Below, piece by piece: positions 1 to 9,839 of a stretch of DNA of 64,000 nt. The stretch is from contig CM055095.1 in the NCBI GenBank assembly GCA_029204225.1, positions 60,714,540-60,778,539 on the forward strand, in the 5' to 3' direction. The position numbers and the translations under genes were made by a program. The DNA is from Diphasiastrum complanatum. Taxonomy: Eukaryota > Streptophyta > Lycopodiopsida > Lycopodiales > Lycopodiaceae. Under the pieces are notes generated by a model, which saw only the letters and a program-made list of their open reading frames with translations, was not told the origin of the DNA and ran no database searches. Positions within the stretch are counted from its first letter, which is position 1. The number at the start of each line of letters is the position of its first letter.

Positions 1-756
1 GAGGCCAAGAACACCTCTAGGCTCCTCACTCTTAGAAATCAAATCTTCCAAAGTAGTCAAAAGAGTGATGAGAGTGCATCTAATTATGTTTTGAGAGTCA
101 AAGATATTCATAGGGAGCTTGCATGTATTGGTGACTCAATCAATCAAAGTGAGCTAGTCCAAGTCATTCTCAATGGCTTGAGAGATAAATATGACAACCT
201 TGTTTAATCCTATGCCATTAAGAAGGAGCTACCAAGTTTGGAGGCCCTTCAAAGTGTGCTTATTTTTTAAGAATCAAGACAAGAGTACAAACTCTTGAGG
301 ATGGACAAGCTATCACTCAATCATGATGATGGAAAAGTTCTATTTGCTAAGCACAAAGAGAGGAGTAAGAAGAAACACCATCACTTCTCTAATGACAAAG
401 CTAAAGACCAAGATGGAGAGGAGGAGGATACCTCTCACGCTTCTACTTCAAGTTTCTTGAAAAAGAAGATCAAGTGCTTTTATTGTGGCAAGAAAGGCCA
501 TTATGCCACCAATTGCTTCAAGAAGAAGAATCAACTCAATCAAGCCAACATCACTTATGAGAAAGAAGACTATATTGCAAGTGATGGAGAAGGCTCTCTT
601 ATGGCATCAAGCTTCTCCTCTTCCACCTTCAACAAGGATGACTCATGGTATATTGATAGTGGAGCATCTTCACATATGTGTGGCTCCAAGCACTCTTTTT
701 CATCTATTATGCCTTATACATTGCAAGTAAGCATGAGTGCAATATTGAAGGAGTAG
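1..756 (+). pseudogene. Ty1/copia gag and protease remnant
   Basis: This is part of a copia polyprotein in frame 1, already running at the window edge. It covers the second half of the gag domain, a CCHC zinc knuckle (CFYCGKKGHYATNC, about 475-516) and the protease active site in the context WYIDSGASSHMCG (about 646-684). Gag packages element RNA and the protease cuts the polyprotein. In-frame stops at 205-207 and 268-270 show it is dead, and the frame is lost near 756. The gag N-terminus lies outside the window. Family assignment is firm because knuckle and DSG motif occur in the usual copia order. Confidence 0.9.
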
Positions 757-1320
757 GGATTATTCCCTTGAAACTTGCATCTTACAAAGATCTCTTTCTC
801 AACAATGTTCTTTTTGTCCCAAAGCTTACAAAGAACATCTGAAGTGTTGGCCAACTTCTTGATAGTGGCTTTGATGTCAATTTCAATATTGACAATTGTG
901 TGATCAAGAAGGATGGTGAGATCCTTGCATATGGATCAAGATTTGAAGGCATCTACAAATTGGATCCAAGTGAGAGTGCAAACTCTCTTGATGTCTCTTA
1001 TATGTCCAATCTTTCAAAGGAGGATGATCACACAAGATGCACATATCTTCTCTCTTCAAGTATCATGGTGTATGATTATTCCCTATTATTCAAAGCATAT
1101 GTTGAGAAGCAATTCTCATTGAAAATCAAAGCTTTGAGGAGTATTGGAGCTCTTGAAGGAATAGCACCATATGAAGTTTTATTCAAGATAAAGCCTAAGG
1201 TTGATCACCTTAGTGAACCTGGTGGTGCTTGCTTTGCTCATATTCCCTTGGAAACAAGGAGGAAGGATGATCCAAGCTGCAATATGACATCAGTATTCAC
1301 AACCACTTTTGAAATAGAGA
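757..1320 (+). pseudogene. Copia protease C-terminus and integrase fragments, core deleted
   Basis: Continues the element above in shifting frames. Recognisable pieces are a protease tail (NVLFVPKLTKNI then a stop, SVGQLLDSGFDV), a short integrase piece (VEKQFSLKIKALRS) and the region after the catalytic core (APYEVLF, FAHIPLETRRKDD). The DDE catalytic core between them is missing, so this copy could not encode integrase. Reverse transcriptase and RNase H, expected next, are also absent. The deletion is inferred by comparison with the fuller copia copy at 28434-30965. Confidence 0.75.
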
Positions 1321-1782
1321 GTGTATAGACACTAAAGGCCTCCTTGATGGATGAGTATCCAATCATGATCCATGGATATAGTTCATTGTATGTGGACTAG
1401 TCAAGCTAAAAAGCATAATCTTGATGATCATCATTTTTTCACATCCTATGATCTTGATCTCCATGATCCTTATGAGGCTTGGAGGCCTCGGATTTCTCTA
1501 TTTATGGTGCAGCCATCATGCAAGTGGAACTTTCAAAGCAAAGATCATCATAAAGCATGGAGAAAGCCCATGATCATAGTGGCATATTGGTGGAGCACTC
1601 TTCAAAGGCATTGGCAAGAGATCTCTACCAAAGAGATTTTATCATGGATATGGTGAGGGTGCTGCTATGATGGATCCCTTGGCTGATCTTCACTTCTTAT
1701 GCATACCAAAAGATCCACTAAAAAATCTTTACAAACTTCTTAAGTGATCTAGTACCTTTCCAAGCTATTTTTTGAGGAGGAG
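1321..1782 (+). other. Non-canonical tail of copia element, ending in polypurine tract
   Basis: Reverse transcriptase and RNase H would normally sit here. Instead there is about 460 bp with no recognisable domain; the longest open frame is 1372-1656. It ends in KEILSWIW followed by a stop, very like the KEALSWIW ending at 37765-38202 (minus strand), so this tail is shared by at least two copia derivatives. The purine run GAGGAGGAG at 1774-1782 just before the LTR is the expected plus-strand primer. Confidence 0.5.
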
Positions 1783-2729
1783 TGTGAGAAATTGGCAAAA
1801 ATCTAGCTTGGTATTTTTATGATAGAAGTTTGTAAGTAAATGGGTACACCACGTGTGTGGAGAATTGTAAAAAGTAAATAAAAATGTTAGATATAGGGGT
1901 CTTATGTTTTTTGTGTCAAGCATCTAGGTGTAGGATGTTGTAGGGTCAAATTTGGCATAGATGGCAAATTATCCATTTCCACTTGTAATGCCACTATTGA
2001 GCCAAAATAGAGTAGGAGGCCAAACTCGAGCCAATTAGAGTGTAGACAAGTGTGATACTTTTGTTTGATGAAGTTTAAGAGGTCCAATAGGATTTAGAAG
2101 TGGAACCATGATTGGTCCAAGAGAATTTGAGATATGCTTGAAAATGGTCCAATAGAATTTAGAGATGAAGGGATCAATGGTCCAATAGGATTAAGCGGTG
2201 GCAAAAGTGTGGTCCAATCATGATTGAGCATTGTGGTAGCTCATGGATCTACTTGTATCAATGTACTTCTTATTTTGGATCTAATTGATTTTGAGATTGA
2301 GTGGATTTCTTGAGTGATTGGTTTTCTAGCCTTCTCTCTCTACCCGAGAGCTCATGACAGTTTTCTCTCTCTACTCGAAGAGAGTAGCTTGTTTTTACTT
2401 AGAATAATTTTTGAATACTTCCCACAGTGTGAGTGAGAGTTGGAAGTGATTGAATGCATGTAGTAGTGTGTTTTTGCCATAGATTCTAAAATAGATCTTG
2501 AATCTCAATCTAGTCTTGATCTTGGTGCATCTACACACTTAGGAGATCACAAGTACATGTTGTGGATAGTCCACACGTGTGAATTTAACAATCAAGATCT
2601 ATTACAGTTTGCATCTCAATCTTAGTGTGGATGCTGATTTTTCTACATTGGCAAGATTGGTGAGTTGTTTGTTTTTGTAACCAAAGATCAATTGTAGATT
2701 TGGATCTTAATGGAGCCAAATTCTTCACA
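1783..2729 (+). repeat. Copia LTR, preceded by PPT and followed by PBS
   Basis: About 947 bp starting TGTGAGAA and ending TTCTTCACA, i.e. with TGTGA/TCACA terminal inverted repeats. A polypurine tract lies directly upstream and a primer-binding-like sequence directly downstream. It therefore serves as 3' LTR for the internal region at 1-1782 and as 5' LTR for the one at 2730-3790. CACGTG cores are present at about 1850 and 2574. Its first 30 bp resemble the start of the LTR at 54306-55006. Confidence 0.75.
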
Positions 2730-2741
2730 TGGAATCAGAGC
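2730..2741 (+). promoter_or_regulatory. Degenerate initiator-Met tRNA primer-binding site
   Basis: TGGAATCAGAGC directly after the LTR end differs by one base from TGGTATCAGAGC, the usual plant copia primer-binding site complementary to the 3' end of initiator methionine tRNA. Confidence 0.7.
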
Positions 2742-3049
2742 TTGTGTTTCAGGTTATGAAGAAAGCAATCACATCAATATATAATTTGGAGAAGATATCA
2801 ATGCTAGAGCATGCTAGATTGGATTTTACACCAAAATCAAGTTTCTTGCATATGTAGATTGGATCTTTTGTAGATCAAAACCCTAAATAGGTTTATAATC
2901 TTGATCAACTCTGATTTCTCACATTTCATGTTGGATTTGGCTGATTTTTAGGTCATTGGAAAAGCCTAAGAGGTGGCTAATAGGTTGCATATCAATTTTT
3001 TGGCATTTGCATGTAGATTTTGAAATAATCAATGTTGGTCAAGTGGAGT

Positions 3050-3790
3050 CATGTTAGAAGCCAATGATAGGCTTACCTCAAGTAACTATGCATTGTGGAA
3101 AGTGAGGATGGAATCACTTCTTGACTCTGAATGATGTTTTGGATATTGTTGTAGGTTTGGAGGAGAGACCAGCAATACAACAAGATCAAGTGAGGCATGA
3201 CAAGAGGGCCAAGAAGGCTCTACACATGATAAGATGAATGCTACCAATGAGCTTCTCAAGGAAGTTGGTAAGAGTACTTCATCAAAGGATGCTTGGGATT
3301 CATTGAAGAAGCTTTATGAATCCAAGTCTACTTCTAGAGTGTTGACTCTGAGAAGGCAAATCTTTTCTTGTTTGCAAAAGAATGAAGAAAGTCCAAATAC
3401 TTTTATTTTAAAAGTGAAAGCATTGAATGACGAGTTGGCTTGCATTGATGAGAGCATCAAGGAGAGCTTGTTCAAGTTATTCTTAATGGATTGCTGGATG
3501 CTCATGCTAACATTGTTCAAAGTATTGCTATTCAAAATACTTTGCCAAGTTTAATTGATCTTCAAGAGATCTTGATCAATGAAGAATATAGGCTTCAAGC
3601 AAGAGGTGGATCTTCATCAACATCTCAAGTTGGAGAGGAGGCTATGTTCATCAAAGGCAAATTTCAAGGGCAAAAGCGCAAGTAAGTGGTCTAAAGGGCA
3701 AGATCAAGTGGATGCTTCTTCAAATGGCAAAAAGAAAGATAGATCAAAGCTCAAGTGCTTCTTTTGTGACATCAAATGACACTTTTTGAA
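3050..3790 (+). pseudogene. Copia gag remnant downstream of shared LTR
   Basis: Gag-domain sequence related to the other copia gags in the window: SSNYALWKVRMESLL near 3080, SSKDAWDSLKKLYES near 3275, TSRVLTLRRQIF, then NTLPSLIDLQEILINEEYR near 3538. Frames change near 3470 and again before the zinc knuckle, which is broken by a stop (CFFCDIK, stop, HF at about 3758-3787). The protease and everything after it are missing. A long leader (2742-3050) separates it from the primer site. Confidence 0.8.
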
Positions 3791-4124
3791 GAAATAAGAG
3801 AAAAGTGGCAAGCTAGGTGGGAGTGGTTCCATCAGCCTCTACAAGCTATGGCCTGCATTCTTCATCCTCTATGGAGAAGTGAAGACCAGTTCCATGATGT
3901 AGAGCTCCGACAAGGATGGCGCACATACATTGAGACTGTCTATCTAGACCATGTCATACAGGATTCACTCAGAGATGATCTCAATGTCTTGAGGTATAAG
4001 TCATGACAATTCTCTAACATTTGTTATTTTTTCAAGTCCTTAGTCTTTCTTGAATACTAATGAAGTGAGTCGCCACATTGTCACACTCGGCCCTCACTCA
4101 TGAATGATCTTCAATGTGCATTGT

Positions 4125-4535
4125 CAAAGCACCCTCACACATGCAAGATTAGAGGGATGATCAGTACCACAAGCTCCCACTTTTTGTATATATAGAGCCA
4201 CATTTGGCCATAGTCATTAAGCAACACCAATCTTGATTTTGGAAGCAACTTCTTGTCAATCTCTCCATTTTTCTTCATTTGTTTTGGATGTTTTGAGTTT
4301 CTATGATATTGTACTTTGATTTCAGGCTGGAGTCCATACTCTAATAGGTTTTCAGACATGTGAAACCATCAAGTGCAATTCCCTTTCATTTATGATTGTT
4401 CTTGTTAGATTTTTTTTTATCTAGATTTGATCTAGATTGATCTAAATCTTGTGTAGATTGGTAGATCAATTGTATCTAAAATCCAATCACTCTTATGGAT
4501 CATTTTAGGATCCATTCTTGGTCCAATTTTGCAGA
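4125..4535 (+). repeat. Fragment of copia LTR (family of 32154-32969), plus orientation
   Basis: Reverse-complement relative of the second half of the LTR at 32154-32969. Shared landmarks are the stretch with CACACATG, GGGATGATCAGTACCAC, a TATATATAGAGCCACATTTG segment containing a TATA-like box, CCAATCTTG(A/G)TTTTGGAAGCAA, and the tail with repeated GATCTAGATT. The LTR start is missing and no primer site follows, so it is a truncated relic. Confidence 0.75.
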
Positions 4536-7500
4536 TTTTCCACAATAGAGACCTCATAAGATGAAGCCGATAGCAATGATTCCTCAGAGGATGAGAGTGA
4601 TCCACATCATGATGTTGGTAGCAATGATGAGGATCCTGCTCTTGAGCCTGCACGTGCGAGGAGGTCCCAACTTCCATGAGTGACTAGGAGGAGGCTACGT
4701 TGGGCTTTAGTCTACCTTAGGTGGACTCATGAGACTGACCCATTTGCATTTAGTATTTAGTATTTTGGTTAGGTTATAGAAATTAGGAGTTGACTTTGAA
4801 CTTTGAAGTTTTGAGATTATAAACTTGAGACTAGTTACTAGCAGATAGTAATTTGTTATCATGTGTACATCATTATTACCATTTGGCATTTATGGATGAG
4901 TTAAAACTACATATATGATTCAAGACTTAGGTAACCAGTTTACATTTTGGTAATGTTCAAATGTGGAATGTTTCAATTATCAATGCTGAATGTCGAATGT
5001 GATTTGTACTCACAGACTATGGTAAGCTATGACTCAAGAGTTAATATTTAGAAGCTAGTACTTACTACTTAGTATTGTTACTTGTAGGCTAGTAGAAGGT
5101 TCAAGTTAGAACTTAGTACTATAATCTATTACTTGTTAATATTTAAAAGTTATAGTGTTACACAATGCACATTGTATACAATGTACATTGTCATTTTCCT
5201 GAAATTCGAATCATTGAACATTTGCTAATTTACCACTAACTAACCATGCACATGGTACATTGGAATATGACATATGTAATATGTAATATGTAATATGTAT
5301 GTTGTGACATCAATGTTTGAAAAAAAAACCCTAAAATTGATTTGTTGGTTTGAACTTGGAGAAGTTGATTCTTTCCCAATTCAAACTCGATTCAAACACG
5401 GTTCGAAAAGGTGATTCGAAAATTACCATCAAGCATTGAACTGCTGTCACAAAAGATCTTTTTTCTACTTGAATTTGTTGTCCCATAGCACAACTGGATC
5501 GCTATCTAGTGTTGTCCAAATTGTGCCCAATATCACTTTATAATTTGTCATTAAATGCATTGATTAGCAGAATGGTCGTTGCCTCTATAGACAAACAACA
5601 TAGGCACATATATGTTTTTTTGAGAATTTTTTTAGTAATAAGTACGACCTACAGCTGTTGTGGCAACAATGGAGCAATAGCTCTCACATACATTGATTCA
5701 TTTGGTTTGTTTTTAGCACACTCTATGTTGTTTTGACAGTGCTACAGTTCACCTAATGTATTGTGTTGTTTTTCATCTTCACATAAATGGGTGATAGATA
5801 CTCTATCTGTGCTATTTTTTAGAATCTTAAGTGAGGATAAACCACTACTAAGATGCTTAGCCTTATGCTATGGTAAAAATCTAGTGTTCAATTTACTTTT
5901 TACAGTCTCTTCTACATACGGAATTTTACACTCTCATCGAGGGATTCAGCTGTTCTCTCTCTCTCACAGGTAAGCCGTTTGGGCTTTCTACTTTTCAGTC
6001 TAGTATACATAACCATTTTGCACATATTATGGTTTATGGATAAACGACTAATTTAGGCACATACATTTCTTTTTTAGATACCTCTTGATATATAACGAGG
6101 TCAGCCTCGTTTTTCAAGAGAGGGAGGATAGGTAAATAACTACATTAGACTTATGCGGTGCTTTAAGTTGAAATCGTTGATGTTTTTGAATAGTGAAAAA
6201 AAAGCACATTTTTTGGATACACCATGGCATCATCACAACAAAGTACTGGGACACATATTCAGGTAAGGATTGCAAGTCTTTTCACAGTTTAGTAAGTGTT
6301 ATTTTGTTGAAAACTTTTTTGATAACAAAATGGCCTCAAAAATCCATATTACTTGAGACTATTTAGGCGGTTATCTAATCAGTTAGAATAACCTTATGAG
6401 AACCAAACATTCATGGTTGTGCTTCCTACTCTTTAACCCTAGACGTTACCAAACCTCTTTTGTGCATTACATTGTGGTTGAGTAATTCTGATCAAGCTTT
6501 GTATAAAAGTCACAACCTTCTAGCTAATATTGTCTCGAGGGTTTGTCGATAGGGTTATTATGGCTTTGGCTTGAATATTCATGAAACACATGGATTTGTA
6601 CAGGAATATTGACATCCTATTCCACTATACGGATTAGAATGACATGGATTTTTCCTGATACCGTTTATGATATCTTGGCCTGCTCTAATGTTAATAAAGT
6701 CCCTTGAAGAGATTGAGATGAAGCAATCAAGCTTTGAGATGAGATTTTATCTTGGTCATTTTCTAGCCATACTTCTATTGGCTAAGTTATCATAAATCTA
6801 GTGCTTGTGCTCCATTTACTTTTCATATTTCTATCTAAGAGCATTTAGATGTATTTTTGTGGTCTCACATAAGGAAATAAGAGGCTTGACAATGTTTGAT
6901 TAATTTTGCTCTTCAGTCTTGCTTTGTTGATTTTGCCTATGGTTGATTTTTTTCAGAAAATTTTCCACTCCAACGTTGACATCCAATGACTTGTCATCTA
7001 GAGCCAGAAAAATAAACAAAAATGTTCAAGTTTGGCAGTGATTCACAACCAAGAATTTATACCACACTTCTTTAATAATTCATTGGCTCTTACATTAGAA
7101 GCCACTGCAACTTTTGAACTTATTCATATCTATGTGTTCCATTGAAGGAAATATAGGTTTAAAAAATGCAACTTTCTTTTGATCAAAAATTCATTGTTCA
7201 TGGTTTAAATCTAGTTGTATTTGCCTCCTCATGTATTTTGATTAATTATGGTTAAGCATGTTGGCACATCACAGTCCAATATTTTTCCCTATCTTGTAGG
7301 CCTCAAAATGCAAGCATTTGATGTCGCTGCCAAACTTGAGACCTCAACTTTAGTTGTTTTCATAAAACTATGCAAAATTCACAAAAAATTGAATAAGGTT
7401 CATATCAAGAGCTACTTCTTCCTTTTAGAAACTTTGATATGGAGAAGAGCAGAAATAAATAGACAAACTTGAATAAGCATACAACATATTCATTTGAATT

Positions 7501-8675
7501 GATACTTTTCAACTATTGATCTTGTAAAAATGAATAAGTTTCTTAGGCCTTGATTCCATGGATATTTTATTTTGATGCTCACTCAAATCACAATTTTTTA
7601 TAAAGAGTTTACAATAAACAACCTATTGAAATTCAATAGGGACAAATTCTACAACTTCAAAAGAAAATTGATTACCTTTAATTTATTGATTGTAATACAT
7701 TACCATAATGTCAATTTGCTATGAATGATCTTTTCCTTAGTAAGTTTCAAAATTCAAAGTGCATTGTTTGAAACTGCACTTCTTGAAAAATTTTGAAGGG
7801 ATTGTTCATGCCAACAAAATAGTACCAATAACTCTAACTTTTAAAAGTTCTAAGAATTTGAAAAGAATCATTCACATACAATTGACATTATTGTGATGCA
7901 ACTTGTGAAGTTATAGCATGAAAAAGTATAGTTTCAAATAAAATTTATTGCTTGGTGTGATATATTACCTACTAAAGCTATTAAATAAATAAATAGCACA
8001 ACAAAATTTGAACTTTTATGCATATTTGTGTAGACCTAGTATGAACTTATAGCTAGGCATTATAAAGTAGATGATATTATTACATGACAACTATTTACAA
8101 TCTCAATCACATTTGACGAGGCATTACCTTCACCTACAAGATCTTTGATTATGATTTTAGGTCTAGCTATTTCAAATGTGTTCCTATACATTTATACTCA
8201 TATATAAGATTATTCTAAATGTCTACACTAGTCTCTTCTATGACACACAACCTTAGCCTCTTCATATCTACTAAAAGCAATCTGTTTTAGCTTATTCTAG
8301 TTATGATATTATTTCTTAGTAACTTTACTATTCTTGATTCAAAATCTATAAATTTGTAATGATATGATATAATAGATGGGTTGGCAATAAAGGACATAAG
8401 TAACTTCCATGATTTGAGGTTGCACTAAAATACAGAAAAAACCAAGCAATGGGTGTTGTACTTAGAATTTGCTTCAAACAAGAACACAAATCATGCTACA
8501 CAGTAATATAGACAGAAAACACTCTCCACATCAAGCTCACATAGCAATTGTATTTCTAAAATGAAATTACACTATACATATAGTTCTTAACTTAGGCAAC
8601 CCATGCATGACCCAGGTTGTCGTTGATGAGACAGCATGTCCCGTCGACTCGCCTTGTGGCGAGGCCAACTGATCC
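4536..8675. other. Gene-poor stretch; possible transposon debris, no confident gene
   Basis: No confident gene. At about 4546-4740 (plus) an acidic then basic stretch (SSEDESDPHH, ARARRSQLP) resembles the C-terminal tail of DNA-transposon proteins. Near 5320-5430 come CCCTAAAA and repeated TTCGAA-rich sequence, as seen in some hAT-type ends; I cannot confirm this. At 5160-5195 TACAATGTACATTGT-like palindromes occur, and 5277-5300 repeats TAATATG. At 6224-6262 an ATG in good context (ACCATGG) opens 13 codons followed by GTAAGG, a possible mini-exon with no partner found. The rest is AT-rich and unassigned. Confidence 0.4.
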
Positions 8676-8948
8676 TTATCGACTAATAGGACCACAATAC
8701 AATAACACAGTGATTCTACTTTGATTCTGACTCTCTCCCTTAAAAACCAAAGTTTGTGCTAGAACTTCAACTGAGAGAATAACCACGGAAACACCCAGAA
8801 GCAAATGGAGGATACAGACCTCCCAGAAGATAGAATCTGCCAAGAAACCAAAGATGAAACCGTCAATGGCAGATACAAGTGACAAAACAAAGAGACACAT
8901 GGAAAGCACTTGAGCATACAAGTTGTGAAGCTGTTGAGACCTCTCCAA
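8676..8948 (-). CDS. Small hydrophobic ORF, unidentified
   Basis: A 90-codon open frame whose predicted product has two hydrophobic stretches (about residues 14-36 and 44-64) that could be membrane segments, then a polar tail. I do not recognise the family. It lies 12 bp from the outer end of the gypsy 3' LTR at 8961, so it may be a piece of an older gene or exon cut by that insertion. There is no splice or expression evidence, and a chance ORF is quite possible. Confidence 0.2.
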   Translation of the reverse strand: MERSQQLHNLYAQVLSMCLFVLSLVSAIDGFIFGFLADSIFWEVCILHLLLGVSVVILSVEVLAQTLVFKGESQNQSRITVLLYCGPISR

Positions 8949-8960
8949 TTTTGAGAATGT

Positions 8961-9767
8961 TGTTGGAAGTATTTCTAGTGAGTGCGGTGGCTAGATCTAC
9001 TTACGGGTGTAGTATAGGGACGTAGAGATTCATCCACTTTTTAAGTTTCTACAAAAGCTTCAACGGAAATATGGAGGAATGAGAGCACTAAGGCTTACCC
9101 AACTAGTGCCCGAAACGAAAATAAACTAATAAGTAACAACAATGAAAATCCTTGCTAAGGCTTACCCAACTAGCAAGGTGACTAGACTAATCCTAGATTA
9201 ACACCCGAAGGTTAATGAAATGAGATTGCGGCTAATACTAAACAAATAAGCAATAATGAACATGCCACAATAAAACCGATGAAAAGGAGACAAGAGGAGG
9301 CCCGAGCACCTTCCCTCAAGCTATGCACCTTTCCAAGGGGAACACAAATCAAATAGAATGATAATTCTCCAAAATAGAGAGCAAGATAGCTTAATCTCAA
9401 AAGTGTTATTTACAATGCAAATACCTCTCCTTTTATGGCAAGGAGGGTCTTCCGTAAGTGTCTACTAACTTATGGGAATAATCTGTTTCTAGCCTTTCTA
9501 GAACTTCTAACTTAGGATTTAGAACTTCAATTTTCTTAACTTAGGACAACTTAAGATAAAATATTTCTAATCTTAAGTTTCCTAAGTCTAAGTTCTAAAT
9601 CTAAGTTTAAGCTATTTTATTATTATTTAAGCTTCTACTCATGGACTTACAAAACACATGCCATGGCTTGAAGTTTATGGACAGATACTCATACGTTGTC
9701 TTACAAAACACATGCCACGGAGTTTTATTATTATTTTATTTTCTCTGTGTTAGCACAGTTGCTAATA
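8961..9767 (-). repeat. Ty3/gypsy 3' LTR
   Basis: About 807 bp, on the minus strand running from TATTAGCAAC (an altered TGTTAGCAAC) to CTTCCAACA. It matches the LTR at 36860-37753 over most of its length, including AGGAGGCCCGAGCACCTTCC and the ACTAACTTATGGGA block. The polypurine run AAGGAGGGGGATAA (reverse complement of about 9768-9781) sits on the internal side, which makes this the 3' LTR of the element extending to 18527. Confidence 0.85.
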
Positions 9768-9839
9768 TTATCCCCCTCCTTATTGGATTGGTGGTCCCAC
9801 ACCAATCGACGCCTTTTCGTCCTGGATTTTTTGTTCTTC

